A stretch of DNA of 42,379 nt, taken from the NCBI GenBank assembly GCA_022360055.1, contig JAKSDO010000130.1, forward strand, positions 1 to 42,379, given 5' to 3'. Under the pieces are notes generated by a model. That model was not told where the DNA came from. It saw only the letters and a list, made by a program, of their open reading frames with translations, and searched no databases. Positions 36,165 to 42,379 of this stretch are shown piece after piece. The number at the start of each line of letters is the position of its first letter. Within the stretch, counting starts at the first letter, position 1. The translations under genes were made by a program, and so were the position numbers. The stretch comes from Cytophagales bacterium (GTDB lineage Bacteria; Bacteroidota; Bacteroidia; Cytophagales; Cyclobacteriaceae).

Positions 36165-39100
36165 ATGAATCCTAAAGAATTTGACATTCTTGAATCTTAT
36201 AATCAGCGTGACCTTGAACTATTAAATCCATTCCCGGGTTTAAGGCCGTTTACCTTTGAAGAAAGCCACCTGTTCTTCGGCAGGGAAGGTCAAAGCGATG
36301 AAGTGCTTCTAAACCTGGCCAAACACAGGTTCGTAGCGGTCATCGGCGCCTCGGGAAGCGGTAAATCATCCTTGATGTATTGCGGTCTTATTCCCATACT
36401 GTTCGGAGGCTTTATGACGGAAGCCGGCTCCGACTGGACGGTGTTGGTGACAAGGCCGGGAATATCTCCCATTGAAAATCTCGCGGAATCGATATTGAGC
36501 AAGGAAGAGAGTCATATTACTGCTTCTGAAGAAGAAAAGAATATTGGCCGCCGGATGACTTCAACCATATTGAGAAGCAGTTCCATGGGATTGGTGGATT
36601 CGGTAAAGCAGCTTTCCATTTCTTTTACAAAAAATATTTTCCTGCTGGTAGATCAATTCGAAGAACTTTTCAGGTACATAAAGACGGAAAGGGATGAGGA
36701 TGCCATCAATGAAGCTTCGGCATATGTAAATCTACTCATCAAGTCCATATCGCAAACGGAAGTGCCTGTCTATGTGTCGTTCACGATGCGATCGGATTTT
36801 ATAGGGGATTGTTCGCAGTTTCCGGAACTGACGCACCTGATAAACAAAAGTCATTATTTGATTCCGCAAATGACCCGGGATCAGCAACGGCTTGCTATTG
36901 AAGGACCGGTAGCGGTAGGGGGCGGGAAAATCACAAAGCGATTGGTTCAGCAATTATTGAATGATGTGGGAAACAATCCGGACCAGCTACCGGTTATGCA
37001 GCATGCGCTTATGCGTACCTGGAACTACTGGGTAAACAACAGAGAAGAAGAAGAACCGATAGATCTGCGGCATTATATAGCCGTCGGTAAAATAAACGAA
37101 GCATTATCTCAGCACGCCAATGAAGCCTATTCGGAACTGGATAATAAAGAGAAAGAAGTGTGCGAAGTGCTCTTTAAGGCCTTAACGGAAAAGGGCACTG
37201 ATAATCACGGGATAAGAAGATCGGCAAAACTGGAAGAAATTGCCGATATATCCGGAGTTCACCAGGAGGACCTGATCAATGTAATCGAAAAGTTTCGGGA
37301 GCCCGGGAGATCTTTACTGATGCCGCCTTCAAATGTCCGGCTAAAGTCGAATTCGATTATCGAGATATCTCACGAGAGCTTGATGCGTATCTGGCAGCGA
37401 TTGAAGAACTGGGTAGATGAAGAGGCGGATTCCGCACAAATGTACAGAAGGTTGTCGGATGCGGCAGAGATGTACCAGGTCGGGAAAACAGGTCTTTGGA
37501 GGCCGCCGGACCTGCAACTGGCCTTGAACTGGCAGATGAAACAAAAGCCCACGAGAACCTGGGCAAGAAGGTATAATCCGTACTTTGAACGCGCGATCGT
37601 TTTTCTTGAAACCAGTAAAACGGCCTATGAAAGTGAACAGAAAAGTAAGGAGCTCCTTCAAAAAAGGATGCTCCAGCGCACCAAGATGGTTGCGATTATT
37701 TTGGGGATTGCATTTGTGATCGCCATCATATTCTTTGTCTTTGGGTGGATTAAAAAGATTGATGCGGATAATCAGCGAGAGATTGCCGAACAAAACAGGA
37801 TACAGGCCGAGCAGAATGCCGCTTTGGCAGAAGAGCGAAGAAAAGAGGCGGAAATCCAGACACAAATTGCCCTGGACAACGCAGAATTGGCTGAGCGCGA
37901 ACGAAAAAGAGCGGAAGATGAAGCGAGCAATGCCCTTTATCAAAAAGGGATTGCCGAAAGGCAAACGGAAGTTGCAAATACCCAAAGACAGCTCGCACTC
38001 GACCGCGAGCGAATTGCAGACTCGCTGCGTCGCGTAGCAAATGAACAAAGTTTGCTGGCCCTGGATGAGCGGGACAAAGCAAATCAATTGAGGATGATAT
38101 CTTTGGCGCAGTCCATGGCGGTTAAATCCTTAAATATCATTGATACGGACTTAAAGACCCTTTTGGCATATCAAGCTTATACGTACAATAAAGAGTATGG
38201 CGGTGTAGTTTATGATAATTACATCTACGACGGATTGTATTATGCGAAAAAGGATAAAATAAAGGAAAGCCAGGGAACCAATCTAAACCGGTATAAAGGG
38301 CACAGGGATATGATCCGGTCGATCGTCTACGATCCCAATGGCACTGATTTTTACACTACAGGAAGCGATGGCAAGATATTGAAATGGGAGAGCCAAGATT
38401 ACACTTTCAGAACATTGTATAACCCGGTCTCAAACTATATAAACTATGATATGAAAGTGAGCCCGGATGGGAAATGGCTTATCGTGGCCGGAGATGCTCC
38501 GCATATTCTGGTGATTAATCTGGCTACACTGAACCCTATAAAGATTGAGGGGCACAAAGGACCGGTCACCAAACTCATGTTCTTGCCAAATTCCGAGTAT
38601 TTTATTTCATATGGCATTGAGGATAGCACGCTGAGAATAAATGATTACGTAAACAGCAGCGAGCTTATGAAATTTGATAAGCGATATACATCGATTTCTT
38701 TAAGCCGGGATGGATCAACCCTGGTTGCCGGAGATGAAAAAGGGAATCTTGACATATGGGATACCGACAATATGGACCGGGTCGAGTCATTTCCAATTTC
38801 CGAAAGCCCCATATATTCTATAGAATTTAGCCCGGACAACAAAATCATTGCCATTGGCAATGAAGATGGAGTGGTACAGTTGGGCGACCTGGTAGGAAGT
38901 GATATATTCTGGACCAAAGAAATCTTAGGACAGAGATCGAGAGTAAACAGTATTAAATTCAGCCCCGACGGCTCTTTGCTGGCAACTGCCAGTCTGGAAG
39001 GCACAGTTCAGCTCTGGGTGATGGAACAAATGGATAAAATGTTGCCCGTAGCCTTTAAAGATCACGATGATTATGTATGGAGTATTGAATTTAATGCGGG

Positions 39101-39293
39101 AAGCGATTACCTTTTGGCTGGAACAAAAGATGGTGTCTTAAAGCTTTGGCCCACAAAACCGGATTTGATGGCCCAGGATATTTGCAAATACTTGTTTAGG
39201 AACATGACTAAAACAGAGTGGGACAGATACGTCGGGGAGGATATTAGTTATGTAAATACATGCGAAAAGGCTGGTATAATTCCGGTAGAGTGA
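36165..39293 (+). CDS. nSTAND1 ATPase with transmembrane segment, coiled coil and WD40 propeller
   Basis: This is a 1042-residue signalling ATPase. The start PFPGLRPF at 22-29 is the nSTAND1 entry motif. Walker A is GASGSGKSS (61-69) and Walker B is IFLLVDQFEELF (158-169). LPVMQHALMRTW (275-286) and EISHESLMRIW (400-410) belong to the helical and winged-helix part. One hydrophobic segment (about 508-527) precedes a long charged coiled coil rich in Ala, Glu and Gln (532-645). Residues about 710-1010 form WD40-like blades (GHRDMIRSIVYDPNG, IKFSPDGSLLATASLEGTVQ, DHDDYVWSIEFN). The ATPase should lie inside the cell and the propeller across the membrane. I choose the ATG at 36165; a TTG at 36153 would overlap the upstream gene. 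STAND proteins oligomerise on sensing a ligand; partners are probably the TIR-like proteins. Confidence 0.88.
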   Translation: MNPKEFDILESYNQRDLELLNPFPGLRPFTFEESHLFFGREGQSDEVLLNLAKHRFVAVIGASGSGKSSLMYCGLIPILFGGFMTEAGSDWTVLVTRPGISPIENLAESILSKEESHITASEEEKNIGRRMTSTILRSSSMGLVDSVKQLSISFTKNIFLLVDQFEELFRYIKTERDEDAINEASAYVNLLIKSISQTEVPVYVSFTMRSDFIGDCSQFPELTHLINKSHYLIPQMTRDQQRLAIEGPVAVGGGKITKRLVQQLLNDVGNNPDQLPVMQHALMRTWNYWVNNREEEEPIDLRHYIAVGKINEALSQHANEAYSELDNKEKEVCEVLFKALTEKGTDNHGIRRSAKLEEIADISGVHQEDLINVIEKFREPGRSLLMPPSNVRLKSNSIIEISHESLMRIWQRLKNWVDEEADSAQMYRRLSDAAEMYQVGKTGLWRPPDLQLALNWQMKQKPTRTWARRYNPYFERAIVFLETSKTAYESEQKSKELLQKRMLQRTKMVAIILGIAFVIAIIFFVFGWIKKIDADNQREIAEQNRIQAEQNAALAEERRKEAEIQTQIALDNAELAERERKRAEDEASNALYQKGIAERQTEVANTQRQLALDRERIADSLRRVANEQSLLALDERDKANQLRMISLAQSMAVKSLNIIDTDLKTLLAYQAYTYNKEYGGVVYDNYIYDGLYYAKKDKIKESQGTNLNRYKGHRDMIRSIVYDPNGTDFYTTGSDGKILKWESQDYTFRTLYNPVSNYINYDMKVSPDGKWLIVAGDAPHILVINLATLNPIKIEGHKGPVTKLMFLPNSEYFISYGIEDSTLRINDYVNSSELMKFDKRYTSISLSRDGSTLVAGDEKGNLDIWDTDNMDRVESFPISESPIYSIEFSPDNKIIAIGNEDGVVQLGDLVGSDIFWTKEILGQRSRVNSIKFSPDGSLLATASLEGTVQLWVMEQMDKMLPVAFKDHDDYVWSIEFNAGSDYLLAGTKDGVLKLWPTKPDLMAQDICKYLFRNMTKTEWDRYVGEDISYVNTCEKAGIIPVE

Positions 39294-39310
39294 TAAATCA
39301 GTGTAGTTGG

Positions 39311-40372
39311 ATGAGGAACTTTTTAATATTTTTTACATTATTTTTACTATGTTTAACGACTTCATTATTTGCGCAGGACCAGTGTGCAATAGCCTTGAAT
39401 GATGCCGAAGATCGATATGAGCAGGGCAAGCTTTATGAAATTCCCGGAATCATCCAGTCGTGTTTAATTGATGGATTCTCAAAAGAACAAAAAATCCGTG
39501 CATACAGATTGCTGACGTTAACTTACTTGTTTCTCAACTATTACAGGGAGGCTGATAGCTCTTACTTGCAGCTCTTAAAGCTCTCTCCCGAATATCGGAC
39601 AAACGATGAACTGGATCCGATGGAGATCATAAATCATCATGAAAGCTTTACAACCAGGCCCAAATATTATCTGACCATGGGAAAGCTTGGATTTAACTTC
39701 TCCTATGCCAACGTACTTTTGGATTATAGTCTGTCTCAATCATTTGATGGTTCGGATAAATATTCAACCGTTTTGGGCTTTCATGCCGGCTTTGGGGCTG
39801 AGATGGTCTTATTCCGGGATTTGCATTTATCCGGGGAGTTTTTTATATCAAGAAAAATCCTTCGCCTGTCAGATCGGCATTGGAATTTTTATTTGACAAA
39901 TATGGATATTTCCCATACGGAGATAGAATTACCAATAGCTCTGAAGTACAACTTCTTCAGAGGAAAGGTGAATCCGTTTGTTTTGGGGGGGATTAGTCCC
40001 GGATTTTTGCTCGAATCCAATGTTCAAAACATTGAAGGGGCCTACATCGATCCCGACGAAGGAGAAGAATTTCCCGTACAGCCCAGGCCGGAAATAGGTA
40101 CGGGCGAATTTAAAAACAGGTTTAATTATGCGCTCCTCTTCGGAGGCGGCATTAATTATAAGATCGGGCTGAACTATCTTGTATTTGAGGCAAGATACTC
40201 AATTGGAATGTTGAATGTGACAAATACGAAGAACAGATGGAAAGAAGATTTTTCGGAAGGTCGGGATTTGAAATTTCCGCTTGGACATGTCGACGATGAT
40301 TTTAAGATCAATAATCTGTCTTTTTTTATCGGATTTGTTAAACCGCTTTATAAACCGAGAAAGATTAAGTGA
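39311..40372 (+). CDS. Exported protein with helical N-terminal region and outer-membrane beta-barrel
   Basis: This is a 353-residue protein with a signal peptide (MRNFLIFFTLFLLCLTTSLF, cleavage near FAQ). I choose the ATG at 39311, because the upstream ATG at 39260 overlaps the STAND gene and puts 17 polar residues before the signal. Residues about 24-110 are helical and TPR-like (CAIALNDAEDRYEQGKLYEI, YRLLTLTYLFLNYYREADSS), including two cysteines. Residues about 125-353 form a PorT-like or OmpW-like barrel with alternating strands (YYLTMGKLGFNFSYANVL, FNYALLFGGGINYKIGLNYL). It starts 17 bases after the STAND gene and probably belongs to the same operon, placing an outer-membrane component next to the inner-membrane ATPase. 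The precise family is not known to me. Confidence 0.75.
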   Translation: MRNFLIFFTLFLLCLTTSLFAQDQCAIALNDAEDRYEQGKLYEIPGIIQSCLIDGFSKEQKIRAYRLLTLTYLFLNYYREADSSYLQLLKLSPEYRTNDELDPMEIINHHESFTTRPKYYLTMGKLGFNFSYANVLLDYSLSQSFDGSDKYSTVLGFHAGFGAEMVLFRDLHLSGEFFISRKILRLSDRHWNFYLTNMDISHTEIELPIALKYNFFRGKVNPFVLGGISPGFLLESNVQNIEGAYIDPDEGEEFPVQPRPEIGTGEFKNRFNYALLFGGGINYKIGLNYLVFEARYSIGMLNVTNTKNRWKEDFSEGRDLKFPLGHVDDDFKINNLSFFIGFVKPLYKPRKIK

Positions 40373-40407
40373 GATATTTCAGTATATGTAATAATCGTCG
40401 TGTTCCG

Positions 40408-41649
40408 ATGCACATCAAAAGTTTTGGTGTGGTTTTTTGTGCCTGTATCGCATTCTATTCCTGCGATACTCCCGGGCGTGTGAAACCTTACCAGGATCAA
40501 ATATTCATGAAGTTGTACGGAGGGAATGGCTCGGAAGAAGGTAAAGACTTGTTGTTGTTGCCCGACGGTGGATTTGTGCTGACAGGATCTTCCACCTCTA
40601 CTGAAAATGGTTCCAAAGATGTTTATGTAGTTCGCACGGATAATTTGGGAAATGTAGTTTGGGAGAACAGATACGATGGTCAACAAGGAGATGATATAGG
40701 AAACTCTGTAATATTATCCGGAAATAATATTTATGTATGCGGGGAGAGCCAGGATAGTACATCCGCTTTGGGTTTTCGGGATGTTTTTGTCCTCAATATA
40801 AATTTGGATAACGGATCGTTGGCCGGTGATCCGAAAAGATATGGGGAAGATATTCGCGATGAATACGGTACCGATATAATAAAAACTGACAATGGTTTTT
40901 TTATTACTTCCACGATGTTACATCCGGATACGTCGAAATATTTTTTGATCGAGACAGATCCGAATTTGGATACAATTCCTTCGAGGTCGAGGTATGTCGG
41001 AACACAAAAAGTAAATAATTATAGTACGCGTTCTTTCGAAAATGAGTCTGATCCAAATAATCCATTCACATGTTTCGGATCGACGATACGTGCCGAAAAT
41101 GCATCACCCACACCATGGTTTCATTCTTTTTTGTACAGATCGGACGGAAATGCAACCATATTGCCCGAATTTTACAGCAATGAAAATGTAAATGAGATTT
41201 GTACGGATGCCGCACGAATTACCGACGGTGGATTTATTCTCTCCGGCCTGGTTGAAGAAGCCGGAATAAACCAGGAAATGATCGTGAAAATTGGTCCGGA
41301 AAGAAGACAAATATGGAGGAAGACCTACTCGAATGATTTTGGCAGAAGTGTGCAGAAATGCGGTATTGCTCAAACACTGGACGGAGGATATATTGTTTCC
41401 TCAACAATCGAATTGAATGATCCCTTAAACGATGAAATCAGTTTGCTGAAGTTGAATTCGGAAGGTGAAGAAGAATGGAGGAAAACGTATGGCAGCAACG
41501 AAGATGATATCGGAGCAAAAGTAATCCAACTGAATGATGGAAGTTATGTTTTGATCGGAACCATAGGGTTTGGCATTAATCCGGATTCACGATCAAAGAT
41601 GTGCCTGATAAAAGTGAATTCCAATGGCGAACTTATACCTTTAAATTAG
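40408..41649 (+). CDS. Lipoprotein with beta-propeller-like repeats
   Basis: This is a lipoprotein of about 413 residues (lipobox-like FYSC, Cys19 from the chosen start). Repeats of the pattern DGG(F/Y)-hydrophobic-TG/S are visible: PDGGFVLTGSSTS, DNGFFITSTM, TDGGFILSGLVEE, LDGGYIVSSTIEL and NDGSYVLIGTIGF, each followed by a strand ending in an (V/L)(K/R)(T/L)(D/N)xxGxxxW word. This is the layout of secreted beta-propellers in Bacteroidota. I choose the ATG at 40408 because it gives a compact lipoprotein signal; a GTG at 40369 overlaps the previous stop (GTGA) and would add 13 residues. It follows the barrel gene closely, so it may be a surface or periplasmic partner of it. Ligand unknown. 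Confidence 0.75.
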   Translation: MHIKSFGVVFCACIAFYSCDTPGRVKPYQDQIFMKLYGGNGSEEGKDLLLLPDGGFVLTGSSTSTENGSKDVYVVRTDNLGNVVWENRYDGQQGDDIGNSVILSGNNIYVCGESQDSTSALGFRDVFVLNINLDNGSLAGDPKRYGEDIRDEYGTDIIKTDNGFFITSTMLHPDTSKYFLIETDPNLDTIPSRSRYVGTQKVNNYSTRSFENESDPNNPFTCFGSTIRAENASPTPWFHSFLYRSDGNATILPEFYSNENVNEICTDAARITDGGFILSGLVEEAGINQEMIVKIGPERRQIWRKTYSNDFGRSVQKCGIAQTLDGGYIVSSTIELNDPLNDEISLLKLNSEGEEEWRKTYGSNEDDIGAKVIQLNDGSYVLIGTIGFGINPDSRSKMCLIKVNSNGELIPLN

Positions 41650-41751
41650 TGGTTTACGATTTAATTTCTAACAGGTTACAATATTTGTTGAAAACCCATT
41701 TATAATCTAGGAGATGATGGTATGTGTGATTTTTACAATTTTTGATATTTA

Positions 41752-42379
41752 ATGAATTTTCCCTGCCGCACTTTATCGTTTGTATTGAGGAGATTGGTAA
41801 TGCTGCCTGTTTTCTTTTTTTCATTAAATTCCTATGCGCAGGTGAGCGTAACACCAACCTCCAACTCTTCTGATTTTTGTGTGACTGGCACTGCGATTAC
41901 ACTGGATAATATCCGAATAGACGAAAGTGCTACCGGTGACTTTTCCATAGGTTCTTACACCGTCCAGATCATTTTACCTGTCGAATTCGAATATCAATTA
42001 TCGAGCCCTGCCCCCTCTGTTACCTCTGGCGCAGGCGATATATTTCAGGCAACGGGTTTTTTTTTAACGAGTAAAGTATTTCAGATAGATGTTGTCTGTA
42101 TTGGTAATACCAGTATTGATTACCTGGAAGTAAGCGGATTGGTTGCTCAAGCAATCAGTTCGACCGCATCGTCGGACATAACTTTTGTTTCCGGAGGTAT
42201 GGTAAGTGGTTTGGATACTGAAACAATTGAGCTGACAAGTGACGCAGCGCCGACGGTGAGTGCTGCTGGTCCGGATCAGTCGGTGTGCATCACCGGCGGA
42301 GTTCCTGTGAGCCTTTCGGGGAATACACCGTTGGTCGGCACGGGAACGTGGAGCATCATCTCGGGATTGGGCGGAACAG
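41752..42379 (+). CDS. Start of a large secreted adhesin-like repeat protein (partial, runs off the window)
   Basis: An ATG at 41752 opens a frame that stays open for 209 codons to the window edge. It starts with a signal peptide (LPVFFFSLNSYAQ, with an upstream extension; the internal ATG at 41800 would give a shorter one). It continues with beta-rich text (FCVTGTAITLDNIRIDESAT, VQIILPVEFEYQLSS) and reaches AAGPDQSVCITGGVPVSLSG and GTGTWSIISGLGG. The latter is the repeat style of very long Bacteroidota surface adhesins and gliding or T9SS-secreted proteins. The T9SS sorting domain would be at the unseen C-terminus. It is in the same direction as the TIR/STAND cluster, 102 bases after the lipoprotein gene, and may be the surface end of the same locus or simply a neighbour. 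Confidence 0.75.
   Translation, partial: MNFPCRTLSFVLRRLVMLPVFFFSLNSYAQVSVTPTSNSSDFCVTGTAITLDNIRIDESATGDFSIGSYTVQIILPVEFEYQLSSPAPSVTSGAGDIFQATGFFLTSKVFQIDVVCIGNTSIDYLEVSGLVAQAISSTASSDITFVSGGMVSGLDTETIELTSDAAPTVSAAGPDQSVCITGGVPVSLSGNTPLVGTGTWSIISGLGGT

Noticed and set aside
37341-38087. Long antisense frame (248 codons) within the STAND gene
   Set aside because: It overlaps the coiled-coil region, whose repetitive composition keeps the opposite strand open; no domain is recognisable.
40369-40407. GTG start overlapping the previous stop for the lipoprotein gene
   Set aside because: It would place 13 mostly polar residues before the lipoprotein signal; the ATG at 40408 gives a standard signal peptide, although coupling through the overlap cannot be excluded.
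1-42379. CRISPR arrays, tRNA or rRNA genes and transposases
   Set aside because: I saw no regularly spaced direct repeats, no cloverleaf-like sequence ending in CCA context, no rRNA text and no transposase family words on either strand.

Overview
The window looks like a chromosomal segment of a member of the Bacteroidota, probably an environmental glycan degrader. The evidence is: secreted and lipoprotein glycan hydrolases with Bacteroidota-style lipoboxes, AUG starts with little Shine-Dalgarno, several exact TAnnTTTG (-7 box) matches upstream of genes, a single-chain large PurL, a HAD-IGPD HisB fusion, and the start of an AGPDQ-type repeat adhesin. No rRNA, tRNA, CRISPR array or intact insertion sequence was seen.

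Region 1 (1-10133, plus strand) is a carbohydrate-utilisation cluster: two tandem DUF1680/GH127-type proteins, a GH43, a GH2 and a lipoprotein aldose 1-epimerase. It ends in a broken sulfatase with two in-frame TGA codons and a truncation. The enzyme mix suggests an arabinose- and galactose-containing glycan, but no SusC/SusD or regulator is in the window.

Region 2 (10134-25614, mostly minus strand) is housekeeping: purL; a plus-strand secreted lactonase-type beta-propeller facing a minus-strand outer-membrane protein; and a tight biosynthetic run hisG-hisD-hisC-hisB-guaA-(TPR plus periplasmic-binding-fold protein)-hemL.

Region 3 (25615-30280, plus strand) is an eroding accessory zone. It holds an intact secreted heparinase II/III-like protein and a DinB-like protein, interleaved with two gene remnants. 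One is an internally deleted GH127 gene that keeps its first and last parts. The other is a frameshifted C-terminal piece of an enolase-superfamily sugar-acid dehydratase.

Region 4 (30281-42379, plus strand) is the most unusual part. It has a two-module TIR-like protein; a membrane transporter of the ATP/ADP-translocase (NTT/TLC) type fused to HEAT repeats and a cyclic-nucleotide-binding-like domain; a three-module TIR-like protein; and an nSTAND1 ATPase with a membrane segment, a coiled coil and a WD40 propeller, starting one base after the previous stop. These are followed by an outer-membrane beta-barrel with an N-terminal helical region, a propeller-like lipoprotein and the start of a large secreted adhesin. 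The layout suggests a membrane-anchored signalling or conflict system that may connect nucleotide exchange to TIR/STAND signalling. The TIR-like modules lack the usual catalytic glutamate where I can align them, so they may be adaptors rather than NADases. This functional reading is inference.
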